From positions 1,095,688-1,132,066 of the forward strand of contig NZ_JH815593.1 of NCBI RefSeq assembly GCF_000298075.1: 36,379 nucleotides of DNA, in the 5' to 3' direction. The translations under genes and the position numbers were made by a program. The notes under the pieces are model-generated. The model made no database searches. It worked only from the letters and a program-made list of their open reading frames with translations, and had not been told where the DNA came from. Shown piece by piece: positions 10,831-17,908 of the stretch (position 1 is the first letter of the stretch; every line of letters starts with the position of its first letter). The DNA comes from Staphylococcus massiliensis CCUG 55927 (GTDB lineage: Bacteria > Bacillota > Bacilli > Staphylococcales > Staphylococcaceae).

Positions 10831-11835
10831 TTATTTACTTTGATCTGCTAAGTACTCAAGTGTACGAACAAGTTGTGCTGTATAAGACATTTCATTGTCG
10901 TACCATGAAGCTACTTTAACTAATTGGCGGTCGCCAACAGTCATTACACGTGTTTGTGTAGCATCGAACATCGCACCGAAAGTCATACCAACGATGTCAG
11001 ATGAAACGATTTCATCTTCAGTATAACCGAAAGATTCGTTTGTTGCATTTTTCATAGCTTGGTTAACTTGTTCTGCAGTAACTTCTTTCTCTAGAACAAC
11101 TGTTAATTCAGTGATTGAACCAGTTGCAACAGGTACACGTTGCGCTCCACCATCTAATTTACCATCAATTTCAGGAATAACTAAACCGATTGCTTTTGCA
11201 GCACCAGTTGAGTTAGGGATAATGTTTTCCGCAGCAGCACGTGCACGGCGTTTATCTTTTTTATGAGGAGAATCTTGCGTATTTTGGTCACCAGTGTAAG
11301 CGTGAATTGTAGTCATTAAACCTTCAACAATACCGAATTCATCGTGAAGTGTTTTAGCAACAGGTGCTAATGAGTTCGTTGTACAAGAAGCACCTGAAAC
11401 GACTGTTTCAGAACCGTCTAATTCTTCGTGGTTCACGTTATAAACGATCGTTTTCATATCGCCTTTACCTGGTGCTGAGATAAGCACTTTTTTAGCTCCA
11501 GCTTCGATGTGCGCTTCCGCTTTTTCTTTCTCTGTAAATAAACCAGTACATTCTAATACAACGTCTACTTCAAAGTCTTTCCAAGGTAATTTGCTTGGAT
11601 CTGCTTCAGATAGAGAATGCACTAATTTACCATTTACACGGAAGCCATCTTCAACGACTTCAACAACCTCAGTAAAGCGTCCTTGCATTGTGTCGTATTT
11701 AAGTAAGTGTGCTAACATATCGTCGTCTGTTAAATCGTTAACAGCTACAACCTCGATACCTTCCACATCTTGAATTCTTCTGAATGCTAAACGACCAATT
11801 CTTCCAAAACCATTGATTGCTACTTTAACTGCCAT
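10831..11835 (-). CDS. gapA: Glyceraldehyde-3-phosphate dehydrogenase (glycolytic)
   Basis: NAD-dependent GAPDH oxidising glyceraldehyde 3-phosphate to 1,3-bisphosphoglycerate. It has 334 residues: N-terminal NAD-binding motif [14 protein letters not shown], catalytic Cys151 in [12 protein letters not shown], and His178 ([10 protein letters not shown]). Its position directly after cggR marks it as the glycolytic enzyme rather than the gluconeogenic GapB. The ATG lies 9 bases after AAAGGAGG. It is the second gene of the cggR operon; CggR-dependent control is expected from the operator upstream of cggR (12942-12986). Confidence 0.98.
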   Translation of the reverse strand: MAVKVAINGFGRIGRLAFRRIQDVEGIEVVAVNDLTDDDMLAHLLKYDTMQGRFTEVVEVVEDGFRVNGKLVHSLSEADPSKLPWKDFEVDVVLECTGLFTEKEKAEAHIEAGAKKVLISAPGKGDMKTIVYNVNHEELDGSETVVSGASCTTNSLAPVAKTLHDEFGIVEGLMTTIHAYTGDQNTQDSPHKKDKRRARAAAENIIPNSTGAAKAIGLVIPEIDGKLDGGAQRVPVATGSITELTVVLEKEVTAEQVNQAMKNATNESFGYTEDEIVSSDIVGMTFGAMFDATQTRVMTVGDRQLVKVASWYDNEMSYTAQLVRTLEYLADQSK

Positions 11836-11893
11836 TATTAATGGCCTCCTTTTATATGATATTTAAAAAGTATTTCACTTTTTATTGCCAAAA

Positions 11894-12904
11894 TTAAATC
11901 ATAGACCTTACGGCGCTTTCATCTGTAATGAGTACTGTATTCATAGGTGCAATCGATAAATATGCTTTTATTGCATTACTTTTAGATTTACCCCCTGCGA
12001 CCGCAAAGATGTTATCTTTATTTTTTAAATCTTCTAACTGTAAACCGATTGTTTTAACTTTATGAACAATCTCACCGTATTGATTAAAGTAATAACCAAA
12101 CGCTTCGCCTACAGCATTATGATGTTGAAGTTTTTCTATTACATCTTGAGCCGAATGTCTTCTTTTAGCCATTTTCAGCGCATCACCAATGCCGTGTAAC
12201 GTTATGTTAGAATCTTTAATTTTGTTGACTGTGTTCTTAACTGTAGGTTCGTCCATCAAGTTTAAAAATGTTGTTTCACTAACTTGATCTGGAACATATA
12301 AAGTTGTGTAGGTGCCACCAGAATTAATAGCCATCTTTGAACAAATGGTATTCGCTTGGTTTAACACATTTTCACCCAAGCCACCTCGAGCAGGTGTATA
12401 CATCACTTTAAAAGGTAATTCTCGCATTGCCGTACTTACATAAGACATTGTCGAACCACCAGTGACGGATACAATAGCACCTTCATATAGCGTTGATTCA
12501 AGTAACTGACTTGTGACTTTACCTAATTCTGTCTTAACCGTTTCATCGAGATCAGAATCGCCTGGTACAATGTGAACATTCTGAATTTGGTATTTATTTT
12601 TAATATGTTCAGCAATTTGATCTAAGTCAGAGTGAATATGAATGTAATCATTCAATTCATCTATGACATGCATACCTTGTTCTGTAACTTCCATACCTGT
12701 TGGTTTCACATAGATGAGTTCTTGTGCTTTAAGTAAGTTGGTTTCCGAACGTAAAACACGCTCAGTCACATCCATTATCTCACTTAAACTACGACGACCT
12801 ACGGGTTGATGTTTCTCTATGGTAGTTAAGATTGAATATCGACGGTACATTTTATCGATTAAATCCGGTACGAGCAGTTGTTGCATCTTGATTAAATCTT
12901 CCAA
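11894..12904 (-). CDS. cggR: Central glycolytic genes regulator CggR (GapR), SorC/DeoR family
   Basis: Repressor of the glycolytic operon; in Bacillus it leaves its operator when fructose-1,6-bisphosphate binds. The N-terminus carries a winged-helix DNA-binding region (about 20-75, GRRSLSEIMDVTERVLRSE) and the rest is a sugar-phosphate-binding domain with VTGGSTM, PARGGLGENV, HGIGDALKMAKRR and FAVAGGKSKSNAI. I take the start as TTG at 12902-12904: it lies 10 bases after GGAGG and yields MEDLIKMQQLLVPDL, colinear with staphylococcal GapR; the longer frame starts at a GTG one base from the Shine-Dalgarno. Length is then 336 residues. The promoter and operator lie upstream, so CggR also controls itself. 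Confidence 0.95.
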   Translation of the reverse strand: MEDLIKMQQLLVPDLIDKMYRRYSILTTIEKHQPVGRRSLSEIMDVTERVLRSETNLLKAQELIYVKPTGMEVTEQGMHVIDELNDYIHIHSDLDQIAEHIKNKYQIQNVHIVPGDSDLDETVKTELGKVTSQLLESTLYEGAIVSVTGGSTMSYVSTAMRELPFKVMYTPARGGLGENVLNQANTICSKMAINSGGTYTTLYVPDQVSETTFLNLMDEPTVKNTVNKIKDSNITLHGIGDALKMAKRRHSAQDVIEKLQHHNAVGEAFGYYFNQYGEIVHKVKTIGLQLEDLKNKDNIFAVAGGKSKSNAIKAYLSIAPMNTVLITDESAVRSMI

Positions 12905-12941
12905 ATGTAACACGCCTCCAAATCATTAAAAATAAAATGTG

Positions 12942-12986
12942 GTCAACTTTTATCCATGGTTTGACATTTTAAGTCCCAGTTGGGAC
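12942..12986 (-). promoter_or_regulatory. CggR operator upstream of cggR-gapA
   Basis: On the minus strand TGGGAC, six bases, TGTC matches one repeat of the Bacillus CggR operator (CGGGAC N6 TGTC, twice, 4 bases apart). The second copy, ATGGAT N6 TGAC, is degenerate. The first TGGGAC is also half of a dyad, GTCCCA AC TGGGAC (12973-12986). It lies downstream of the predicted -10 box, the position used for roadblock repression. Confidence 0.75.
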
Positions 12987-13012
12987 AAAAAAATATAACC
13001 TCTTCAAAAGTC

Positions 13013-13041
13013 ATATTACTACTGGTTGCACGTAAAATCAA
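13013..13041 (-). promoter_or_regulatory. Promoter of the cggR-gapA-pgk-tpiA-gpmI-eno operon
   Basis: Minus strand TTGATT, 17 bases, TAATAT, about 110 bases upstream of the cggR start and just upstream of the CggR operator. The rest of the 350-base gap between cggR and the gene at 13255 holds only the signals for that plus-strand gene. Confidence 0.6.
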
Positions 13042-13108
13042 GTAATATCATAAGTGATTGAACACTTAGTGTAAACATACCATTCCATGAGGTAAATTAA
13101 ACATTATT

Positions 13109-13133
13109 GTTAAAAATTGGTTTTTGTGGGAAT
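13109..13133 (+). promoter_or_regulatory. Possible SigB-type promoter for the 13255 gene
   Basis: GTTA, 15 bases, GGGAAT resembles the staphylococcal SigB consensus (GTTT, 14-17 bases, GGGWAT) with one mismatch. It is about 120 bases before the start codon; an imperfect palindrome TTTTCAAACGGTTTATAAAA (13172-13191) lies between. Suggestive only. Confidence 0.35.
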
Positions 13134-13254
13134 AGTACCTATACATCAAATGTATAAACAATGATTAAGGGCTTTTCAAACGGTTTATAAAAAGATAATT
13201 AAATCGTTTCAAAAAGTTATGTTAAATTAATTAAGCTTATTAAGAGGTGATATT

Positions 13255-13533
13255 ATGTCTAGACGTGACGATGAACCAGAAGTGATCGACCCGGATGATC
13301 CAAGATATAGACGTCCAGAGGATTCTAACCGCCGTGATGAGTATCGTGACGATTACCACCGCGAGGATCCATATGGTTATGACGACCGTCAAAGAAATGG
13401 TTCTGGCATGTACTACAGTTCATTCGGTTGCATGCCATTCGGCTGCGGCGGTGGAGGTTGTTTAATTTCCATCATTCTATCTATTTTATTAACTTTATTG
13501 CTTAATGCATTTAATATCTTCGCATTTTTCTAA
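13255..13533 (+). CDS. Small Asp/Arg-rich protein with Gly/Cys patch and C-terminal membrane helix
   Basis: A 92-residue protein that I do not recognise. Residues 1-50 are very polar and rich in Asp, Arg, Glu, Tyr and Pro (RRDDEPEVIDPDDPRYRRPE), with almost no hydrophobic residue, so probably disordered. A central patch FGCMPFGCGGGGC holds three cysteines, and the last 24 residues form one hydrophobic segment ending FNIFAFF. It is therefore a tail-anchored-type membrane protein with a flexible charged head. The Shine-Dalgarno AGAGGTG and a perfect-stem terminator after the stop support a real single-gene unit. Role unknown; the cysteine patch could bind metal or a lipid, but nothing in the sequence proves it. 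Confidence 0.75.
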   Translation: MSRRDDEPEVIDPDDPRYRRPEDSNRRDEYRDDYHREDPYGYDDRQRNGSGMYYSSFGCMPFGCGGGGCLISIILSILLTLLLNAFNIFAFF

Positions 13534-13537
13534 ACAT

Positions 13538-13582
13538 AAAAAATTAACCTACGTTCCGATAAATGGGTACGTAGGTTTTTTA
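13538..13582. terminator. Bidirectional terminator between convergent genes
   Basis: AACCTACGT (13546-13554) and ACGTAGGTT (13569-13577) form a perfect 9-bp stem, with a T run to the right and an A run to the left. It can serve both the plus-strand gene at 13255 and the minus-strand repeat-protein gene. Confidence 0.9.
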
Positions 13583-13652
13583 ATGTTCGTATATATTTAG
13601 TTTTATGTTCACGTGTTATTTCGTCTCCTTATGTAAGAACTTGATAGTCCAG

Positions 13653-13991
13653 TTAGTTATTTAAAGCTGTTTCAGCGCTTGATTGTTGGCTGTGTGAATT
13701 AGTGTTTGATTCTCGATTAGCCTCACCATTTTGACTAACGTTTGAATTAGCTTGTGATTGTTCATTGTCATTGGATGGCGACTCTGTACTTGATTGATTA
13801 TCTTCATTTGAATTCGAACCCGTACGTGCTTCAGGACTTTCGCTTGATGGTGATTCTGTAGATGGTGTTTGGTTATTCTCACTAGATGGTGATTCCGTTT
13901 CTTGCGACTGACTGTCGTCCTCATTAGATGATGGTTGTTCTGAAGTTTGAGTTTCTGTAGAGTTAGTACGCGTCGTTTCAGAAGAATCATG
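13653..13991 (-). pseudogene. Out-of-frame 3' part of the Ser/Thr/Glu-rich repeat protein
   Basis: These 112 codons have the same unusual composition as the upstream gene (Ser, Thr, Glu, Asn, Gln; motifs ETQTSEQPSSNEDD, SPSSENNQTPSTES) but lie in another frame. The upstream frame runs into a G6 tract (minus strand, 13993-13998) and stops one codon later. Removing one G joins the two into a single 385-residue protein. The part of the longer frame upstream of this junction is a Lys/Asn/Leu-rich shadow of the true frame and is not coding. Either the gene is phase variable, or it is broken, or the tract was misread. Confidence 0.75.
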
Positions 13992-14811
13992 ACCCCCCTC
14001 CGTTAGATTCGTTCGAAGGGGCTTGATGATTACCATTTTCATTTGATGGTACTGTTCTTGAACTTTCTTGAGAAGATTCATTTGATGACGCGTCCGATGG
14101 TTGCTCTGAAGTTTGAGTTTCAGAAGTTGTTTGTTCTGAGGTTTGTTGTTCTGAAGTTTGTTGTTCCGCTGAAGGAGACTCTTTTCGAGCCTCTTCAGTG
14201 GATGCTTGTGTTGAAGATCTTTCTGATGTTTTAGGTTGAGTTGTAGATTTTTCTTCGGTAGATGGTTGTGATGTTTGACGTTCTTCAGTTGAAGGTTGTG
14301 TCGTGGCTTTTTCTTCGGTGGATGGTTGTGATGTTTGTTGCTCTTCAGTAGATGGTTCTTTAGATTTAGGTTCTTCTGTCGAAGGTTCTTGAGTTTTTGG
14401 TTCTTCGGTTGAAGATTCCTTAGTCTTCTTCTCTTCAGTAGAAGGTTTAGGTGCTTGCTCAGTTGATTTCTCTTTTGTATCATTACGTTTTTGATTTTCT
14501 TGTTGTTGTTTCGCTTGTTCCGCTTCTCGTTGTTTTTGAGCCGCTTCTTGTTGTTCACGTTGTTTTTGTTCTTCTTTTTCGCGCGCTTTTTCTTCTTCTA
14601 AAGATTTCTTTTTCTCTTTACGCTTTTCTTCTTTTTCCTTTTCCTCTTTTTCTTTCTTCTCTTCAATTTGCTTTTGTTTTAATTTTTCGTCGCCGCGTTT
14701 AGACTGGTCAACAAATGAAAATAATGCAAAAGCTAGTCCTATGAGTAAAAGTAATATTACAATTAAACTTAAACATCCAGGCATTTTACTTTTTTTCTTA
14801 TGATCTGACAT
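13987..14811 (-). CDS. Membrane-anchored coiled-coil protein with Ser/Thr/Glu decapeptide repeats (frameshifted)
   Basis: A 274-residue frame, 5' part of a longer gene. It begins with a basic stretch and a single membrane segment (about 13-34), with no cleavage site or lipobox, so the body should face outward. Residues 35-110 are almost only Lys, Glu, Gln and Arg and look like a long charged coiled coil. Residues 123-222 form a strict ten-residue repeat of type PSTEExxTxx, about ten copies. The tail is Ser/Thr/Asn/Glu-rich. No LPXTG motif is seen in either frame. Translation stops right after the G6 tract at 13993-13998, and the 3' part continues in another frame. The shape fits a cell-surface stalk or spacer; function is unknown. 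Start ATG follows GCGAGGG by 8 bases. Confidence 0.75.
   Translation of the reverse strand: MSDHKKKSKMPGCLSLIVILLLLIGLAFALFSFVDQSKRGDEKLKQKQIEEKKEKEEKEKEEKRKEKKKSLEEEKAREKEEQKQREQQEAAQKQREAEQAKQQQENQKRNDTKEKSTEQAPKPSTEEKKTKESSTEEPKTQEPSTEEPKSKEPSTEEQQTSQPSTEEKATTQPSTEERQTSQPSTEEKSTTQPKTSERSSTQASTEEARKESPSAEQQTSEQQTSEQTTSETQTSEQPSDASSNESSQESSRTVPSNENGNHQAPSNESNGGGS
14146..14445 (-). repeat. 30-bp coding repeats (PSTEE decapeptides)
   Basis: About ten tandem 30-bp units encode PSTEExxTxx in exact ten-residue register, degenerate at positions 6-9. Such in-frame minisatellites change copy number by recombination without breaking the frame. Confidence 0.8.
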
Positions 14812-14944
14812 GTTTCAAACCCTCGCTTAATTTTTATTTAAATGGCGTTTTAGTATGCAATCAGTTAAACTTTATTATATCAATTAAAACTACTTTTGAT
14901 AACCTAACGATGAAGAAGTTTTAACCAAGAAAGGCTTGATATGC

Positions 14945-15139
14945 GTGCAATCAAATGACTTGGATAAACTATTAGATAAGCCAACTCAACAATCATCTCA
15001 TCGATTAAGAGACATGATGTCAGAAAATGATGACTTCAATCATACTACCCATAAATTCAATTCACATAAACCTTTTCTTATAACGCTGATGTTATTAATA
15101 TTAGGCGCTATAGGTTATTTAATATTCCTATTCTTTTAG
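14945..15139 (+). CDS. Small tail-anchored membrane protein, hypothetical
   Basis: A 64-residue frame with a polar N-terminal part (QSNDLDKLLDKPTQQSSHRL) and one strongly hydrophobic C-terminal segment FLITLMLLILGAIGYLIFLFF that ends the protein. I favour the GTG at 14945, 10 bases after AGAAAGG; a TTG at 14936 is too close to that site, and an internal ATG at 15022 would give a shorter product. It is divergent from the repeat-protein gene at 14811 and shares a 133-base promoter region with it. I do not recognise the family. Confidence 0.5.
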   Translation: MQSNDLDKLLDKPTQQSSHRLRDMMSENDDFNHTTHKFNSHKPFLITLMLLILGAIGYLIFLFF

Positions 15140-15246
15140 AAAAGCCACACATCTAAGAAATACTTGAAAGTTTCATGATTAAACATGTTTAAAAACGTTT
15201 ATATATAGTATATATCGTATTTACTTTAACTTGTGAGGTGTGAAGA

Positions 15247-15327
15247 ATGAAACGTATTATTAACATTATCATCCGTGTCGTTGTAACTAAATTTGTAGGT
15301 AAAATCGTTAGAAAATTTATGAAGTAG
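15247..15327 (+). CDS. 26-residue cationic amphipathic peptide
   Basis: Short frame ATG to TAG with a very good ribosome-binding site: GAGGTG six bases before the ATG. The product starts MKRIINIIIR and ends VRKFMK. It has five Lys and three Arg, no acidic residue, and a net charge near +8. From residue 14 on, Lys15, Lys19, Arg22 and Lys26 fall on one helical face while Phe16, Val17, Ile20, Val21, Phe24 and Met25 fall on the other. This is the design of a membrane-active peptide. It is not a match to the phenol-soluble modulins I know, which start with MxxV/I and are less basic. It could be a toxin of a type I module, a bacteriocin-like or modulin-like peptide, or a small membrane-protein partner. 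A hairpin follows (15335-15367). Confidence 0.5.
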   Translation: MKRIINIIIRVVVTKFVGKIVRKFMK

Positions 15328-15334
15328 TCAAAAT

Positions 15335-15367
15335 TACGATATTAGAGAAATATACCACCATATCGTA
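15335..15367 (+). other. Hairpin after the 26-residue peptide gene
   Basis: TACGATAT and ATATCGTA form a perfect 8-bp inverted repeat with a 17-base loop, 8 bases after the peptide stop. It has only weak T content after it, so it is a stability element or poor terminator. Confidence 0.45.
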
Positions 15368-15498
15368 TTGTGAATCAACTCTTATTTTATTTATTCATTA
15401 TTTTATTTAATAAGTAGCGTACTTGGGGAAGAGGCATCATGTGTATCTTCCTCTTTTTTAATCAGTTTCATTTTCAAAAAGAGAGGTGTACGAACACT

Positions 15499-16401
15499 AT
15501 GAAAAATGTATTAATAACAGGTGGTACCGGACTTATCGGTAAACAACTTGTCGATAAATTACTTCAACAAGATGTACATGTATATATATTATCTCGCAAA
15601 GATCATCAATCCGATCATGGTAGAAAAACATTTATTAATTGGAGTAAAGAAGGCTTTGAACATGAAGTACCTGACATAGATATTGTCATCAATCTAGCTG
15701 GCGCTTCACTATTCCAATATTGGACACCTAAAGCACGTCAATCTATTATGATGAGCCGCTTAAAATCAACTCAACGACTTTATGAATTATTTAAAGACCG
15801 CAATTACAAACCAGAAGTACTCTTCAATGCAAGTGCGATTGGTTACTATCCCCCTGATGCTTACGAAACTTACACAGAAAGCTTTAAAACTTTACCTTTT
15901 GATTTCTTATCAGATGTTGTTTATCAATGGGAACGTACAGCGCAGAAATTTACTAACTTAAACACACGAGTTGTAATGGGTCGTTTTGGTATCGTTCTTT
16001 CTCAAAAAGGCGGTGCTTTAGGATTAATGGCTTTACCTTATCGCCTATTTTTAGGTGGCCAACTTGGCTCAGGTAAACAATGGTATTCATGGGTTCACAT
16101 TGATGATTTAACAGACGCAATCATGCATCTAATCTTTAAATCGAATGGACATGGGCCTTATAACCTAACGGCCCCAATGCCTGAACGCCAGGACTTATTC
16201 TGTTACGGCATTGGCCAAACACTGCATAGACCTCATTACACTTATGTTCCAGCACCTTTAATCAGATTAGCTATTGGTAAATTATCTACCATTATACTTG
16301 ATACGCAAAAAGTGTTACCGAATAGACTTTCAGCAGAAGGATTCAAATTTAAGTATCCTAATATTAAAATCGCATTCAACGACCTATTTAATAAGAAATA
16401 A
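15499..16401 (+). CDS. TIGR01777-type NAD(P)-dependent epimerase (SDR superfamily)
   Basis: A 300-residue extended short-chain dehydrogenase/reductase of the SulA/YfcH-like epimerase family; substrate not known. The N-terminus holds the dinucleotide-binding motif MKNVLITGGTGLIG, followed by NLAGAS, NASAIGYYP with the catalytic Tyr region, and WYSWVHIDDL near residue 200. The family's DUF1731-like C-terminal part is present (NRLSAEGFKFKYP). The longest frame starts 20 codons upstream, but only the ATG at 15499 has a Shine-Dalgarno (GAGAGGTG, 10 bases away) and makes the Rossmann motif N-terminal. A protein of the same length lies near gapR in S. aureus. A bidirectional terminator follows. Confidence 0.9.
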   Translation: MKNVLITGGTGLIGKQLVDKLLQQDVHVYILSRKDHQSDHGRKTFINWSKEGFEHEVPDIDIVINLAGASLFQYWTPKARQSIMMSRLKSTQRLYELFKDRNYKPEVLFNASAIGYYPPDAYETYTESFKTLPFDFLSDVVYQWERTAQKFTNLNTRVVMGRFGIVLSQKGGALGLMALPYRLFLGGQLGSGKQWYSWVHIDDLTDAIMHLIFKSNGHGPYNLTAPMPERQDLFCYGIGQTLHRPHYTYVPAPLIRLAIGKLSTIILDTQKVLPNRLSAEGFKFKYPNIKIAFNDLFNKK

Positions 16402-16420
16402 AAAGCATATAAAGGAAATT

Positions 16421-16457
16421 AAAAGAAAGCGTGAGATTACAATATCCCACGCTTTTT
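16421..16457. terminator. Bidirectional terminator between convergent genes
   Basis: AAAGCGTG (16426-16433) and CACGCTTT (16448-16455) form a stem with a T run to the right and an A-rich tract to the left. It overlaps the nitroreductase stop codon and follows the epimerase gene. Confidence 0.85.
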
Positions 16458-17088
16458 ATACATATTTAACAACTTTATCGATAGGTAGTCTCGATGATTC
16501 TCTACCAGGTACTTTTTCTTTACCTAACGCAATAATTACAACTGGCTCATATCGTTCTTTATCTAGTCCAAACGTCTCCGCGATATTTTCTTTATCAAAG
16601 CCACCGATTGGATTTGAATCATAACCATATGATCGTGCGACTAACATTAATTGCATAGCTACTAAGCTACAATCAATTTTCACAATGTCATTCATTTGAG
16701 GTCTCGTTAGGTTCATATAATAGTCTAAAACAGTTGGTAAGAGTTCTTCTTTAACCTCTTGAGGCATAAAACCTTGTTCTACGGCAGAACTATATATTTC
16801 CTCACCGTATTCATAGTTCTTCATATCTCCAAATACTATTACCATTGATGCAGAAGTATCCGTTTGACGCGTATTAAATCGCATTAAAGGACGAAGGGTT
16901 TCTTTAGCTTCTTGACTTTCTACTACTACAAAACGCCATGGCTGCATATTAACAGACGACGGTGCCTTAGTAGTTTTTCTGATAATTTCATTCATTTCAT
17001 CGCGAGGTATTTTGACTTCCTCATCAAACACCTTTACCGAACGACGACCTAATACGATATTATCAAAATCATTGTTTGGTAACATCAT
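16456..17088 (-). CDS. Nitroreductase-family FMN oxidoreductase
   Basis: About 210 residues, nitroreductase (NfsB/FRP-like) fold: an FMN-dependent, NAD(P)H-using enzyme that reduces nitro compounds or quinones; true substrate unknown. FMN-binding features are visible: GRRSVKVF near the N-terminus, APSSVNMQPWRFVVV, and the C-terminal GYDSNPIGGFDKENI with YEPVVIIALGKE. The first in-frame ATG is part of GGAGGG; the next two ATGs (17088 and 17085) are adjacent and 5 or 8 bases from it, so either may be used. It is divergent from a SarZ-like regulator, and a palindrome in the shared promoter region overlaps its likely -35 box, which suggests control by that regulator. Confidence 0.88.
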   Translation of the reverse strand: MMLPNNDFDNIVLGRRSVKVFDEEVKIPRDEMNEIIRKTTKAPSSVNMQPWRFVVVESQEAKETLRPLMRFNTRQTDTSASMVIVFGDMKNYEYGEEIYSSAVEQGFMPQEVKEELLPTVLDYYMNLTRPQMNDIVKIDCSLVAMQLMLVARSYGYDSNPIGGFDKENIAETFGLDKERYEPVVIIALGKEKVPGRESSRLPIDKVVKYV

Positions 17089-17144
17089 TGATCCCTCCAT
17101 TGTCCTAAAGGACTTTATTAATAAAAAATAATTGTTCGTAATTA

Positions 17145-17158
17145 AATCAAGCTTGATT
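17145..17158. promoter_or_regulatory. Palindromic operator candidate between nitroreductase and sarZ-like gene
   Basis: AATCAAGCTTGATT is a perfect 14-bp palindrome. On the minus strand it contains TTGATT, a plausible -35 box for the nitroreductase gene. Size and symmetry suit a dimeric MarR-family protein. A second dyad, TCCTAAAGGA, lies at 17103-17112. Confidence 0.5.
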
Positions 17159-17240
17159 AAATGATAAAATATTTAACCCTCATTTTTCAAGTTATAAATG
17201 TTATACTTACATCACAAGACAAATAAAGGAGGATTCATAC

Positions 17241-17672
17241 ATGGAAGAACATAAGGAACACTTACGCCAACAACTTTGCTTTTTATTCTATGTATCATCT
17301 AAAGAGATTATTAAAAAATATACGCAATACCTAAACGAGTTCGACCTCACATTCACAGGTTATATCACTTTAGTATCCATTAAAGAAGATGAATACGTGA
17401 ATATCAAAACTTTAGGTGATCGCATTTACCTTAATTCAGGTACACTTACACCGCTTATTAAAAAGTTAGAAGCGAAGTCGCTTGTTAAAAAAGCGAGACT
17501 TGAATCTGATGAAAGAAATATGAGTATTTCATTAACTGAAAAAGGTAAGGAAGTAAGAGAACAACTTTTCGATGTATCACGTAAAGTTTATAAAGATTTA
17601 GATATTGAAGATGATAACGCGCAAGACTTAATTAACTCATTGAACAACCTGCTTGAAAATAATTTTAGATAA
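17241..17672 (+). CDS. sarZ: SarZ-like one-cysteine MarR-family regulator
   Basis: A 143-residue MarR/OhrR-family transcription regulator. The N-terminal stretch QLCFLFYVSSKEIIKKYT closely matches S. aureus SarZ and places the single redox-sensing cysteine at residue 13; in SarZ, MgrA and OhrR oxidation of this residue releases DNA. The winged helix spans about 45-100, with the recognition helix near LNSGTLTPLIKKLEAK and the wing SDERNMSISLTEKG. Known SarZ controls oxidative-stress, metabolic and virulence genes. The start ATG follows AAAGGAGG. Divergence from an oxidoreductase gene fits local redox control. I am sure of the subfamily; whether it is the orthologue of sarZ or a paralogue cannot be told here, because S. 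aureus carries sarZ at another locus. Confidence 0.85.
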   Translation: MEEHKEHLRQQLCFLFYVSSKEIIKKYTQYLNEFDLTFTGYITLVSIKEDEYVNIKTLGDRIYLNSGTLTPLIKKLEAKSLVKKARLESDERNMSISLTEKGKEVREQLFDVSRKVYKDLDIEDDNAQDLINSLNNLLENNFR

Positions 17673-17828
17673 TTAAGAACAATCACGTTAATTAACAAAT
17701 ACCCATTTAAAAAGCATTGAAATATATCCTATATGAATCTCATCAACTTTGTTTCGAAAAAAGCACAAATTTACAATTATATTTCAAAATAAATATTAAT
17801 AATTTCCCTAATTTATTGTCACTCAAAT

Positions 17829-17873
17829 AGGGCCTGAGACAAATTGATTAGATTTGAACTCGGGCCCTTATTC
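17829..17873. terminator. GGGCCTGAG/CTCGGGCCC hairpin, terminator-like
   Basis: A 9-bp stem (one G-T pair) at 17830-17838 and 17859-17867 with a 20-base loop and a short T-containing tail. It lies between the convergent sarZ-like and pectate-lyase-fold genes. The GGGCC-TGAGACA form resembles intergenic hairpins that are common in staphylococci and the one at 20151-20316. Confidence 0.6.
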
Positions 17874-17908
17874 GTTAAACGGTACCATTCATTAAATGCA
17901 TTTTACAT

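Noticed and set aside
13172..13191. TTTTCAAACGGTTTATAAAA as a CcpA (cre) site
   Set aside because: It is palindromic, but the central CG spacing and flanks do not fit the cre consensus.
13992..14558. Long Lys/Asn/Leu-rich frame in the 5' part of the 301-codon ORF
   Set aside because: It is the shifted reading of the K/E/Q/S/T codons of the true frame; only the part after the G6 tract is coding in that frame.
15439..15498. N-terminal 20-codon extension of the epimerase as a signal peptide
   Set aside because: It has no ribosome site, and the Rossmann motif must lie at the true N-terminus; the ATG at 15499 has a proper Shine-Dalgarno.
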